A stretch of 64,000 nt of DNA. Origin: Lysinibacillus_B sp031181585 (GTDB lineage: Bacteria; Bacillota; Bacilli; Bacillales_A; Planococcaceae). Position numbers and translations under genes: made by a program. This document shows, piece by piece, positions 1 through 8,086 of this stretch; within the stretch, counting starts at the first letter, position 1, and each line of letters starts with the position of its first letter. The notes under the pieces are model-generated. The model did not search any database, was not told where the DNA came from, and saw only the letters and a list, made by a program, of their open reading frames with translations. The stretch is taken from positions 1,178,001 to 1,242,000 of the forward strand of contig NZ_CP154840.1 of NCBI RefSeq assembly GCF_047301505.1, given 5' to 3'.

Positions 1-215
1 GCTGTAGCTGCCTCTTTTTCAAAAACAAATTCCCCTAAATTATCGACTGTACAAGAAATACCGTGACGATTTAGTTCTTTAATGCTTTCGATAGCCTCGT
101 CTAAATTAGTACCTGCAACGACATTTTGCGCCCCGAGTCGCAAACCGTATCGCTGTGCTGCATGATTCAGCGTTCTATTCTCGGATAAATAAATAAAAAA
201 GTCTTTTAACGCCAT
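1..215 (-). CDS. Proline dehydrogenase, N-terminal fragment (runs off the window)
   Basis: The first 71 codons of a minus-strand gene that leaves the window at base 1. The N-terminus (MALKDFFIYLSENRTL, then HAAQRYGLRLGA and an AxxSIKELNRHGISCTVDNLGEF-like stretch) matches Bacillus-type monofunctional proline dehydrogenases, FAD enzymes that oxidise proline to pyrroline-5-carboxylate. An AGGAGG-like site (GCGGAGGAAG) lies about 6 bases before the ATG at 215. The product of this enzyme is the substrate of the dehydrogenase encoded at 1944-3488, and a shared palindrome (407-429) lies about 190 bases upstream of the start. Only the N-terminus is visible, so activity cannot be judged. Confidence 0.85.
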   Translation of the reverse strand, partial: MALKDFFIYLSENRTLNHAAQRYGLRLGAQNVVAGTNLDEAIESIKELNRHGISCTVDNLGEFVFEKEAAT

Positions 216-406
216 TTTTTCTTCCTCCGCATACAAGTAAATGTAAATCTTGATGTGAGTATAAGACAAAAAAATAAAAAAGAAAATAATAATTTTTCAG
301 ACTACTAGATTTATTTTCGTACAAAGTGAGGTTTTGTAAGGGATTTCACCTCAAAAAAATTTTTTGTAATATATTTTTTTTATGTAAAAAGATCTGTGAA
401 ACAACA

Positions 407-429
407 ATGTGCAAAATATTTTTGCACAT
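407..429. promoter_or_regulatory. Perfect 10-bp palindrome, probable operator for the proline-catabolism regulator
   Basis: ATGTGCAAAA, three bases, then its exact reverse complement. It lies between the regulator gene and proline dehydrogenase, both on the minus strand. A very similar palindrome (core TGCAAAATAT-TTTGCA) occurs at 1899-1917 in front of P5C dehydrogenase. Binding by the regulator encoded at 462-1760 is inferred from position and sharing. Confidence 0.6.
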
Positions 430-455
430 AAAAGCCTGGCAATAATGACCAGGCT
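430..455 (-). terminator. Rho-independent terminator of the regulator gene
   Basis: AGCCTGG ... CCAGGCT stem followed on the minus strand by TTTT, seven bases past the regulator's stop codon. It separates the regulator transcript from proline dehydrogenase, which should therefore have its own promoter next to the palindrome. Confidence 0.65.
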
Positions 456-461
456 GGATAA

Positions 462-1760
462 CTATTTCTTTCGAAGACGGTATTGGAGACTTTGCCTGTG
501 AAGGCCAAGTGTGCGGGCAGTTTGTGAAATATTGCCATCATGCAGCTCCAATGCTCTTGTGATGTAGTAATCTTCGACCTCGCGCATATATTCATCAAGA
601 GGGCGGAGATCTTGTTTTTCCTGAAAGGCAAACATGTTTGTATTACCATCCTCCAAGAGCGTTTGCTGCTTTGTTTTCCACTTGAAATAAGCGGGAAGCA
701 TATGAAGTTCAACATATTCTTCTGTTGTCAGGAGACTGCTGATATCATCAAGCAAAACCTCTAGTTCTTTTAAATTCCCGGGCCAATCATAGTTCATGAA
801 AAGCTCCTGCACTTTTGGGGCAAGTCCTTGTACCCGGACGCCAAAATTAATCCGTCTGCGTGCAAAATAGTCTTCAACGAATGGCATAATGTCTTCCCGT
901 CGCTCTCGGAGGGCAGGTACTTGAATCGTTAAGTTTGAAAATAGATAGTAAAGGTTTTTCGACAGCCGGCCCTGCTGGATCAGATCAATCGGATCCGTGC
1001 CAATGCTTGCGATAAATACATGATTACGCTCTGCATGGGCAGTCAGCAATTCGGTAATGCGCTCCTGTGCATCCATGGATAAATATTCAATGCGTTCGGC
1101 AAAAAAGGTATAGTTCTGGCTTCCAGCAATGTATTTTTCAATCTGCCGGATTAACGGTTCTTCATTTCTGCGGCAGATCAATGTAATGAAGCGCTCGTTC
1201 GGCTCCTTCAATTCATGGTGGATTCCTTCAGCGATCATGTCCTTGCCCGTACCCGATTCACCAATCAGCATAACGGGAATCCTGCCCATTGCTGCAATTT
1301 TAGCTTGTTGGATCACCTGCTTCATCGAGCGTGAGACGGCGGTGATAATATCAAATGTCAGCGGAGCGCCGTAGCGGCTAAGCGGACGGTCCATCAAAAA
1401 TTCCTGCTGTGTCACATCGCGTGCGAATTGCACGGCAATGCATTTTCCGCTTTTCGTGATGAAGGGACGATAATCACTGATCATCGAAATTTCTTCTCCG
1501 TTATGATTCCAAAAAGTATGCTTCACTCGGAGAACGGGTTCCCTTGTAGCCATTACCTGATGCAAAAGGTCCTGCTCGAGGTCTACATCCAACAGTTCGG
1601 ATGCAAGCCGTTGTTGCTCCTCTTGTTCAGACAGTCCATTCATTTCCCGCATCTTTTTATTATAAAAAAGAATATGGCCCGATTCGTCGATGGCGCAAAT
1701 TCCTGTATTGATTTGCTCTCCCATGAATTCATAAAGTTCAATAAATTCGTCTTTATTCAT
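462..1760 (-). CDS. PAS / degenerate NtrC-type AAA+ / Fis-HTH transcriptional regulator
   Basis: Likely the regulator of the flanking proline-degradation genes. Residues about 6-125 form a PAS-like sensor domain; 135-360 an AAA+ domain of the sigma-54-activator family with an intact Walker A (GESGTGKD, 167-174); 390-432 a Fis-type helix-turn-helix (ISQTARTLGLHRQSLQYRL). The AAA+ domain is eroded: the loop that carries GAFTGA in sigma-54 activators is missing (about 25 residues shorter between 190 and 231), the Walker B DE pair reads as ER (FFAERIEYL), and the FRxDLYYRL segment is altered. It therefore resembles TyrR-like, sigma-70-type regulators. No -24/-12 promoter was seen at either neighbour. 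The function as a proline-responsive activator or repressor is inferred from position. Confidence 0.8.
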   Translation of the reverse strand: MNKDEFIELYEFMGEQINTGICAIDESGHILFYNKKMREMNGLSEQEEQQRLASELLDVDLEQDLLHQVMATREPVLRVKHTFWNHNGEEISMISDYRPFITKSGKCIAVQFARDVTQQEFLMDRPLSRYGAPLTFDIITAVSRSMKQVIQQAKIAAMGRIPVMLIGESGTGKDMIAEGIHHELKEPNERFITLICRRNEEPLIRQIEKYIAGSQNYTFFAERIEYLSMDAQERITELLTAHAERNHVFIASIGTDPIDLIQQGRLSKNLYYLFSNLTIQVPALRERREDIMPFVEDYFARRRINFGVRVQGLAPKVQELFMNYDWPGNLKELEVLLDDISSLLTTEEYVELHMLPAYFKWKTKQQTLLEDGNTNMFAFQEKQDLRPLDEYMREVEDYYITRALELHDGNISQTARTLGLHRQSLQYRLRKK

Positions 1761-1898
1761 AAAAAATCTCGCTCCTTCATTCCTTACAGTTCATTCTAAC
1801 ATGGGCAGCCCCTCAAACCATTATTTTTTAGAATTGTGCAAAAAAATGTTGATTTATGCAACTAGGTATTGCAGAATGTAAGTATATTAATCTGGTAT

Positions 1899-1917
1899 AT
1901 GCAAAATATCTTTGCAT
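1899..1917. promoter_or_regulatory. Palindrome upstream of P5C dehydrogenase, probable operator
   Basis: ATGCAAA-ATATC-TTTGCAT, sharing its core with the perfect palindrome at 407-429. Its centre lies about 36 bases before the ATG at 1944. Further TGCAA half-sites occur at 1835-1860 (TGTGCAAAA and TATGCAAC). This looks like a regulator binding region overlapping the promoter; no experimental basis. Confidence 0.5.
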
Positions 1918-1943
1918 TATCATGGAATATAAGGAGGATACGT

Positions 1944-3488
1944 ATGATTCCATACAAACATGAGCCATTTACGGATTTTTCAGTAGAGAAAAATAAGCAA
2001 GATTATTTGGATGCATTAAAAAAAGTGGAAGCAGAGCTTGGCGGAGACTTCCCATTAATCATTGGTGGAGAACGTATTACGACTGAAGATAAAATTGAGT
2101 CCTATAACCCTGCTGATAAAAAGCAGCTGATCGGACGTGTGTCAAAAGCAAATCAGGAGCTTGCAGAAAAAGCGATGCAGGAAGCTGAAAAAGCATTCAA
2201 AACATGGAAAAAGGTGAAGCCTGAAATCCGTGCGGACGTTCTATTCAAGGCAGCGGCTATCATCCGCCGCCGCAAGCATGAATTCTCGGCGTTAATGACG
2301 AAGGAAGCAGGAAAGCCTTGGAATGAAGCAGATGCAGATACTGCAGAAGCAATCGACTTCCTGGAATACTATGGCCGTCAAATGCTGTTAATGAAGGATG
2401 GCCGTCCTGTGGAAAGCCGCCCAGGTGAATATAACCGTTACGACTATATTCCTCTTGGTATTGGGATTGTCATTTCACCATGGAACTTCCCGTTTGCTAT
2501 CATGGCGGGTACAACAGTTGCTGCTGTTGTGACAGGGAATACAGTATTATTAAAACCGGCTTCTACAACACCGGTGATTGCCTATAAATTCATTGAAGTA
2601 TTAGAAGAAGCAGGCTTACCAGCGGGTGTTGTCAACTTTGTTCCAGGCAGCGGCGCAGAAGTAGGAGACTACCTAGTAGATCATCCGAAAACACGCTTTA
2701 TCAGCTTCACAGGATCGCGTGATGTTGGTCTGCGTATCAATGAGCGTGCATCTGTTCTAAACAAAGGCCAGATCTGGATCAAACGTGTGATTGCAGAAAT
2801 GGGCGGTAAAGACACGATTGTAGTGGATAAGGAAGCGGATTTGGAATTAGCTGCACAATCGATCGTCAAATCAGCGTTCGGCTTCTCCGGTCAGAAATGT
2901 TCAGCTTGTTCACGTGTTGTTATTGTGAAAGATGTTTACGACCAAGTAGTAGAACGCGTAACAGAGCTAACGAAGGAATTGAAGGTAGGGGACCCAACTG
3001 ATCCGACAAACTTCATGGCAACAGTTATCGACCAAAACGCATTTAACAAAATTTCAGAATACATCGAAATTGGTAAGCAAGAAGGCCGTCTTGTAGCAGG
3101 TGGAACAGCAGATGATTCAGTAGGGTACTTTGTACAGCCGACTGTATTTGTAGACGTTGACCCATCAGCGCGTATTATGAAAGAGGAAATCTTCGGGCCG
3201 GTAGTCGCTATTTCGAAAGCGGATACGTTTGAAGAAGCGATTGACATCGCAAACGATACAGAATACGGTCTAACAGGGGCTGTTATTACGAAAAATCGTG
3301 AACACCTAGAGTATGCACGCGAAGAATTCCATGTTGGAAACCTTTACTTTAACCGCGGCTGTACAGGTGCAATCGTTGGCTACCAGCCATTCGGCGGCTT
3401 CAACATGTCAGGTACGGACTCTAAAGCAGGCGGTCCTGACTATTTAACACTGCATATGCAGGCGAAAACAACATCTGAAATGCTGTAA
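1944..3488 (+). CDS. pruA: L-glutamate gamma-semialdehyde (1-pyrroline-5-carboxylate) dehydrogenase
   Basis: NAD-dependent aldehyde dehydrogenase that converts the product of proline dehydrogenase to glutamate. The start at 1944 (MIPYKHEPF) has a strong AAGGAGG and gives 514 residues, close to the 515 of B. subtilis RocA; an in-frame start at 1869 has no such site. Visible motifs: the Rossmann segment SPWNFPFAIM, the catalytic Glu region (EMGGKD) and the catalytic Cys in GFSGQKCSA, followed by the conserved EEIFGPVVA. It stands alone, with a palindromic operator upstream and a strong terminator downstream. The symbol rocA would also fit by homology; the context is proline rather than arginine use. 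Confidence 0.95.
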   Translation: MIPYKHEPFTDFSVEKNKQDYLDALKKVEAELGGDFPLIIGGERITTEDKIESYNPADKKQLIGRVSKANQELAEKAMQEAEKAFKTWKKVKPEIRADVLFKAAAIIRRRKHEFSALMTKEAGKPWNEADADTAEAIDFLEYYGRQMLLMKDGRPVESRPGEYNRYDYIPLGIGIVISPWNFPFAIMAGTTVAAVVTGNTVLLKPASTTPVIAYKFIEVLEEAGLPAGVVNFVPGSGAEVGDYLVDHPKTRFISFTGSRDVGLRINERASVLNKGQIWIKRVIAEMGGKDTIVVDKEADLELAAQSIVKSAFGFSGQKCSACSRVVIVKDVYDQVVERVTELTKELKVGDPTDPTNFMATVIDQNAFNKISEYIEIGKQEGRLVAGGTADDSVGYFVQPTVFVDVDPSARIMKEEIFGPVVAISKADTFEEAIDIANDTEYGLTGAVITKNREHLEYAREEFHVGNLYFNRGCTGAIVGYQPFGGFNMSGTDSKAGGPDYLTLHMQAKTTSEML

Positions 3489-3522
3489 TCCCCTCTTAAA
3501 TAAATAGATTTTTACAGCAATC

Positions 3523-3562
3523 AACCGCAGGCAGGCCTTAAAGAGGCATGCCTGCGGTTTTT
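3523..3562 (+). terminator. Rho-independent terminator of the P5C dehydrogenase gene
   Basis: AACCGCAGGCA ... TGCCTGCGGTT stem followed by a T-run, 34 bases after the stop codon. Confidence 0.85.
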
Positions 3563-3584
3563 CATAATGAAATTAACAAGGGCG

Positions 3585-3809
3585 TTATTTTCTTATGCCT
3601 CGTCCAAGTAAACTCGCAATAATTGATAAACTAGTAAAGATGATCACCCAAAAGAAAAAAGTTTCATTAAAAAGGGTAAATGTCAGGATGGTTAATACAA
3701 TAAAGGTGATAACCGGGGCAACGAACCACTTATTAAATAAAAAGGTTCCGAAGATGGATAATAAAACAACAATCAACGGACAAATGATTAGTACAAATAG
3801 AAATTCCAT
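3585..3809 (-). CDS. Small membrane protein, DUF2651 (YbeF-like)
   Basis: A 74-residue, very hydrophobic protein: three candidate membrane segments (about 3-24, 28-48 and 50-68) and a basic tail (GRGIRK). It resembles the B. subtilis YbeF/DUF2651 family, whose function is unknown. It starts at an ATG preceded by GGAGGCAAGGAAC, a plausible ribosome binding site. It lies downstream of the sulfate transporter genes but beyond their terminator, so it is probably transcribed separately. Confidence 0.6.
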   Translation of the reverse strand: MEFLFVLIICPLIVVLLSIFGTFLFNKWFVAPVITFIVLTILTFTLFNETFFFWVIIFTSLSIIASLLGRGIRK

Positions 3810-3855
3810 TGTTCCTTGCCTCCTGTTATCATATTACCATAAAATTACAAATATT

Positions 3856-3887
3856 AAAGCCCGGAAATCTATCTTTCCGGGCTTTAA
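3856..3887 (-). terminator. Terminator after cysA
   Basis: AAAGCCCGGAAA ... TTTCCGGGCTTT, a perfect 12-bp stem six bases downstream of the cysA stop on the minus strand; T-runs are short on both sides, so it may work in both directions. Confidence 0.7.
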
Positions 3888-3892
3888 AATTA

Positions 3893-4969
3893 TTAAATTG
3901 AAAAATCCTCTGGAACAAAGACTTTCAGCTGCTTTGGCCGAACATATACGATATCGCCCTTTTGCAAGGCGAGAGAGCGGAACTGTTCCTTTGATAAGGC
4001 AGCTTCTAAATATTCTTCTTCATCCTGACGCTTCAGCTCCACCTGGACATTAGGACCGACAAGGTGGATATGTGTAATTGTAGCAGCAACTGTATCTATA
4101 GCAGGTTTTTCCTTTTCAAGGACAATATCATGCGGTCGGACATAGCCGACGGCCTCATCGTAGGTAGTATCTTGTAAATCCTCTGAGACCTGCATAGTAA
4201 ATGTCCCCTGTGTAAGGGTACCGTTATGAAGGCGCCCCCGGAATAGATTAACGTTTCCTAAAAAGTCATAGACGAACGGGCTTGCAGGATTTTCGTATAC
4301 CTCTTCAGGAGTACCAATTTGCTCGATCTTCCCGCCATTCATGACGATAATACGGTCCGCCACATCAAGTGCTTCCTCTTGATCGTGTGTCACAAAGATA
4401 CTTGTGATGTGATATTCATCATGGAGTTTTCTGAGCCAGCGACGCAGCTCCTTACGAACTTTGGCATCGAGTGCACCGAATGGCTCATCTAACAGCAGCA
4501 CTTTTGGTTCTACTGCAAGCGCCCGAGCGAGGGCAACGCGCTGCCGCTGCCCGCCTGAAAGCTGGGACGGATAGCGGTCTGCAAAATTCTCAAGCTTGAC
4601 GAGGCTGAGCAGTTCATTTACTTTTTGCTTGATCGCCTCCTTGGAAGGGCGGGTTTTCCGCGGCCGTACTTTTAAGCCGTATGCGACATTATCGAATACC
4701 GTCATATGACGGAACAGCGCATAATGCTGAAAGACAAAGCCGACGTTCCGCTCTTTAGGGTTGACGTTTGTAATATTGGAGCCGTCGAAGAGAATGGCGC
4801 CTTCATCAAGGCCTTCCAGCCCGGCAATAATCCGCAGCAGGGATGTTTTCCCGGATCCGGAAGGGCCAAGCAGGGCGATGAGCTCTCCTGATTCAATATT
4901 TAGTGAGATGTTTTGCAAAGCTTGAAAGCTGCCAAATGATTTTGATACGTTTTCAATTGAAATCCCCAT
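3893..4969 (-). CDS. cysA: Sulfate/thiosulfate ABC transporter ATP-binding protein
   Basis: ATPase subunit that drives sulfate import. 358 residues: Walker A GPSGSGKT (35-42), Q-loop FQHYALF (about 80), signature LSGGQ (137-141), Walker B LLLDEP (158-163), H-loop FVTHDQEEA. Beyond about 235 there is a TOBE-like regulatory tail typical of CysA/PotA-type ATPases. The ATG directly abuts the cysW stop codon, and its AGGAGG lies inside the cysW end, indicating translational coupling. Last gene of sbp-cysT-cysW-cysA. Family ATPases are hard to split by substrate, but the neighbouring Sbp and Cys permeases settle it. Confidence 0.93.
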   Translation of the reverse strand: MGISIENVSKSFGSFQALQNISLNIESGELIALLGPSGSGKTSLLRIIAGLEGLDEGAILFDGSNITNVNPKERNVGFVFQHYALFRHMTVFDNVAYGLKVRPRKTRPSKEAIKQKVNELLSLVKLENFADRYPSQLSGGQRQRVALARALAVEPKVLLLDEPFGALDAKVRKELRRWLRKLHDEYHITSIFVTHDQEEALDVADRIIVMNGGKIEQIGTPEEVYENPASPFVYDFLGNVNLFRGRLHNGTLTQGTFTMQVSEDLQDTTYDEAVGYVRPHDIVLEKEKPAIDTVAATITHIHLVGPNVQVELKRQDEEEYLEAALSKEQFRSLALQKGDIVYVRPKQLKVFVPEDFSI

Positions 4970-5821
4970 TTAATGACCTCCTCCTTGTAGACCCGATTTC
5001 CATTCAATGATGTTTTTAATAATGATTGTGACGATTGCTAAAATCGACATTAGCGAAGCAACAGCAAAAGCAGCAGCAAATTGATATTCGTTGTATAAAA
5101 TTTCAATATGAAGAGGCATCGTATTGGTCATGCCGCGAATATGTCCTGACACAACGGATACGGCACCGAACTCCCCAATTGCACGTGCGTTACATAGAAT
5201 CATTCCATATAATAACCCCCATTTAATATTGGGAAGTGTTACATAGAGAAACGTTTTAAAACCGCTTGCTCCTAAAGAAATAGAAGCTTCTTCATCTGTC
5301 GTACCTTGTGTCTGCATTAAAGGAATGAGTTCACGTGCGACAAAAGGGAGTGTGACAAATAAGGTTGCAAGGATGATACCTGGCAGTGCAAACACAATTT
5401 TTATATCATTTGTAAGCAGCCATTCGCCAAACAGCCCCTGAGCCCCGAATAATAAAATAAACGTTAGACCCGCAATAACAGGGGAGATAGCAAATGGAAG
5501 GTCAATCAATGTAATTAACAGGTTCTTCCCTTTAAAAGAGAATTTCGTAATGCACCAGGCAGCAGCAATACCGAAAATTGTATTAAGCGGCACAACGATA
5601 ATGGTTACGAGCAGTGTGAGCTTGATAGCTGCTAACGCATCCGGGTGCGTAATAGATGCCACGTATGTTTCCCAGCCCTTTTGAAAGGCGGTAATGAAAA
5701 TGGAGACAAGCGGTACTACAAGAAACACCGCCAAAAACAATAGAGAGATCGACGTCAGGGCGATGCGCACAAACCGTGGTTCTTCGGTCGCCCTGCGTGT
5801 TTTAGACTGTATTGTATCGAT
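4970..5821 (-). CDS. cysW: Sulfate ABC transporter permease CysW (probable ATC start)
   Basis: One of the two membrane permeases of the sulfate importer, about six membrane helices with the conserved EEAS-x-SLGA coupling loop. The first usual start in frame is a GTG at 5770, but it has no ribosome binding site and would begin inside the first membrane helix. An AGGAGG (5834-5829, overlapping the cysT stop codon) is followed after seven bases by ATC at 5821, in frame, adding DTIQSKTRRATEEPRFV, the kind of basic cytoplasmic N-tail that CysW proteins have. I therefore call 283 residues from the ATC, with another ATC (5824) or an ATT (5827) as alternatives. The stop abuts the cysA start. Confidence 0.85.
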   Translation of the reverse strand: MDTIQSKTRRATEEPRFVRIALTSISLLFLAVFLVVPLVSIFITAFQKGWETYVASITHPDALAAIKLTLLVTIIVVPLNTIFGIAAAWCITKFSFKGKNLLITLIDLPFAISPVIAGLTFILLFGAQGLFGEWLLTNDIKIVFALPGIILATLFVTLPFVARELIPLMQTQGTTDEEASISLGASGFKTFLYVTLPNIKWGLLYGMILCNARAIGEFGAVSVVSGHIRGMTNTMPLHIEILYNEYQFAAAFAVASLMSILAIVTIIIKNIIEWKSGLQGGGH

Positions 5822-5833
5822 GATAATCCCTCC

Positions 5834-6655
5834 TTAGCTCGGTAAAAACTTTCGATTTGTATACCATTGGATGAAGTTGATGAGCAGCAGTAAGATGAAT
5901 GAAATCACAAGCATCACAGTCGCCACAGCTGTTGCCCCGACATAGTCGTACTGCTCTAGTTTGGTCATGATAATAAGCGGTGTGATTTCCGTTTTCATCG
6001 GCATATTGCCCGCGATGAAGACAACTGATCCATATTCGCCAAGCGCTCGGGCAAAGGCAAGAGAAAATCCTGTCAAAATGGCAGGCATTAGCTCTGGGAA
6101 AATGACTTTTGTGAATGTCTGGAAGCGGTTAGCCCCGAGGCTCACTGAAGCTTCCTCCGCTTCTTGGCTGAAATTTTGCAGAACGGGCTGCACTGTCCGT
6201 ACGACGAACGGCAGGCCGATAAATGTCAGCGCAATAATAATGCCGATTGGCGTGAATGCAATTTTAAAGCTGAAAAATTGACCGAGCCATCCATTGGGTG
6301 AATACAATGTCGTCAAAGCAATACCGGCTACAGCAGTCGGCAGCGCAAAAGGCAGGTCGACTAACCCATCGACAATCCGCTTAAACGGAAATTGGTAGCG
6401 GGTTAGTACCCAGGCGATCATTGTCCCGAATACGACATTCAGCAGCCCGGCTGCAAGTGCTGTTCCAAAGCTTAATTTATAGGAGGCAACGACACGGGGG
6501 TGTGTAATTGTATCCCAAAACTCCTCCCAGCTCATAGATAGTGTATTGAAAAAAATCATCGCAACAGGCAGCAGTACGAGAATACTGACATAGAGCAGTG
6601 TGTAGCCGAGCGATAATGAAAAGCCGGGAATGATATTGGCATGCTTATTTTTCAT
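5834..6655 (-). CDS. cysT: Sulfate ABC transporter permease CysT
   Basis: Partner permease of CysW in the sulfate channel. The start at 6655 (MKNKHANIIPGFSLSLGYT) has GGAGGTG at the right spacing; the open frame extends 43 codons upstream, but that stretch does not look like the family. 273 residues with about six membrane helices and the coupling motif EEASVSLGANRFQTF. The sequence DLPFALPTAVAGI is characteristic of CysT. The stop codon overlaps the ribosome binding site of cysW. The 235-base gap to sbp carries no recognisable gene. Confidence 0.92.
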   Translation of the reverse strand: MKNKHANIIPGFSLSLGYTLLYVSILVLLPVAMIFFNTLSMSWEEFWDTITHPRVVASYKLSFGTALAAGLLNVVFGTMIAWVLTRYQFPFKRIVDGLVDLPFALPTAVAGIALTTLYSPNGWLGQFFSFKIAFTPIGIIIALTFIGLPFVVRTVQPVLQNFSQEAEEASVSLGANRFQTFTKVIFPELMPAILTGFSLAFARALGEYGSVVFIAGNMPMKTEITPLIIMTKLEQYDYVGATAVATVMLVISFILLLLINFIQWYTNRKFLPS

Positions 6656-6890
6656 ATGAACACCTCCTGCTTGAATACAAATTTCGTATGTAGAAGCATG
6701 CCCCGGTAAAGGAGTCATGCAGCGAGTGAAAATGCCCCATCGTGCCAGTGCCTGAAAGGGAGACGGGGGGGTGTCTTTTTTCATGCAAAGGCACGATTAG
6801 AGGAACAGCTTTCTATGAAAATCACAAATGATGTGAAACATAGCTAGGGAAACAATAAGTGGTGTCTATAACATTCGAATCAATTGATAC

Positions 6891-7931
6891 CTACTCGTAG
6901 ATTTCGTCAAATGTTCCACCGTCAGCAAAGTGGGTTGTCTGTGCCTCTTTCCAGCCACCGAAGTCTTCGATCGAGACTAGCTTCAGTATTGGGAATTGGT
7001 CTTCGTACTTTGCAAGAATTTCTTCGTTACGCGGGCGGTAATAGTTTTCAGCAGCTATTTCCTGACCGATATCCGTATACAAATACTCAAGGTATGCTTG
7101 AGCGACTTCGCGTGTTCCTTTTTTATCAACGATTTTATCAACGACAGCTACAGGCGGTTCCGCAAGGATGCTCAGTGATGGTGTCACAATTTCAAATTCA
7201 TCCTTGCCTAGTTCATTTAATGATAGGTAGGCTTCATTTTCCCAAGCAATGAGCACGTCTCCAATCCCTCGTTCTACAAATGTAGTCGTTGCTCCGCGTG
7301 CGCCGGAATCAAGTACTTCAACATTGCCATATAAATCCTTGATGAACGATTTGATTTTCGCTTCATCATCACCAAATTGTTCCTTCGCAAATGCCCAAGC
7401 GGCTAAATAATTCCACCGAGCCCCTCCGGATGTCTTAGGGTTTGGTGTAATAACAGATACGCCATCCTTTACTAGATCATCCCAGTCTTGTATGTTTTTC
7501 GGATTTCCTTTTCGGACAAGAAAAACAATTGTGGAAGTATAAGGTGTCGAATTGTTTTCAAACTCAGTCTGCCAATTGCTGTCCAATAGGTCGCGAGCCT
7601 GAGAAATTTCATCGATATCGTAAGCGAGCGCTAATGTAACAACGTCCGCCTCTAATCCATCAATGACTGCGCGCCCCTGTTTTCCTGACCCGCCATGAGA
7701 CTGGTTAATTGTTACCTTCTGTCCAGTCTCTTCTTCCCAATGCTTTGAAAATTCTTGGTTGAATGCATCGTAAAGTTCACGTGTCGGATCATAGGAAACG
7801 TTTAATAATTCAATGTCTTTAGAAGAACCGGCTGATGTCTCGATTGTTGTGTCTTCCTCTCCGCATGCGCTTAATAGTAATGCAGCCATCAATAACAATG
7901 CGGAAAATAACCAATTTTTACTTTTTTTCAT
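6891..7931 (-). CDS. sbp: Sulfate-binding lipoprotein
   Basis: Extracytoplasmic sulfate receptor feeding CysT/CysW. A lipoprotein signal peptide (MKKSKNWLF...LLLSAC, lipid Cys 23) is followed by the Sbp/CysP fold with YDPTRELYDAFNQEF, INQSHGGSGKQGRAVIDGLEADVVTLALAYDID and the PNPKTSGGARWNYLAAW motif. The start at 7931 has AAAGGAG eight bases upstream; a GTG at 7940 is possible but less likely. First gene of the operon; a terminator-like hairpin sits between it and the candidate promoter (see 7955-7990). Confidence 0.93.
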   Translation of the reverse strand: MKKSKNWLFSALLLMAALLLSACGEEDTTIETSAGSSKDIELLNVSYDPTRELYDAFNQEFSKHWEEETGQKVTINQSHGGSGKQGRAVIDGLEADVVTLALAYDIDEISQARDLLDSNWQTEFENNSTPYTSTIVFLVRKGNPKNIQDWDDLVKDGVSVITPNPKTSGGARWNYLAAWAFAKEQFGDDEAKIKSFIKDLYGNVEVLDSGARGATTTFVERGIGDVLIAWENEAYLSLNELGKDEFEIVTPSLSILAEPPVAVVDKIVDKKGTREVAQAYLEYLYTDIGQEIAAENYYRPRNEEILAKYEDQFPILKLVSIEDFGGWKEAQTTHFADGGTFDEIYE

Positions 7932-7954
7932 TTTCTCCACTCCTTTGTGAAATT

Positions 7955-7990
7955 AAAAAGGCAGAATGTACACATAGAGTACATTCTGCC
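7955..7990 (-). terminator. Leader terminator/attenuator hairpin before sbp
   Basis: On the minus strand GGCAGAATGTA, a nine-base loop, TACATTCTGCC and then TTTTT. It stands nine bases before the sbp ribosome binding site and downstream of the candidate promoter, so any transcript reaching sbp must pass it. This is the architecture of transcription attenuation. I found no SAM-riboswitch or T-box consensus in the leader. Confidence 0.6.
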
Positions 7991-8057
7991 TTCAGTTGTC
8001 TGATCAGCATATTAAATTGCTTGTTAAGTGCTAGCCACTCATTTAAGCTTACGAAAA

Positions 8058-8086
8058 CTTTAAATCAAACATAACCTATCAGTCAA
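8058..8086 (-). promoter_or_regulatory. Candidate promoter of the sulfate operon
   Basis: TTGACT at 8086-8081 is a good -35. About 17-18 bases on, TTAAAG/TAAAGT is only a weak -10, so an activator may be needed. A near-palindrome, AGTGGCTAGCACT, lies just downstream (about 8025-8039). The gap 7941-8359 separates the divergent sbp and bdr genes and holds no other convincing gene. Confidence 0.35.

Noticed and set aside
1860..1943. Sigma-54 promoter upstream of P5C dehydrogenase
   Set aside because: TGG and TGC elements are present but the GG-GC distance is 7 or 20, not the required 12.
4970..5836. Frameshift or truncation in cysW
   Set aside because: The frame continues upstream without a stop to the AGGAGG; an unusual start codon explains it better.
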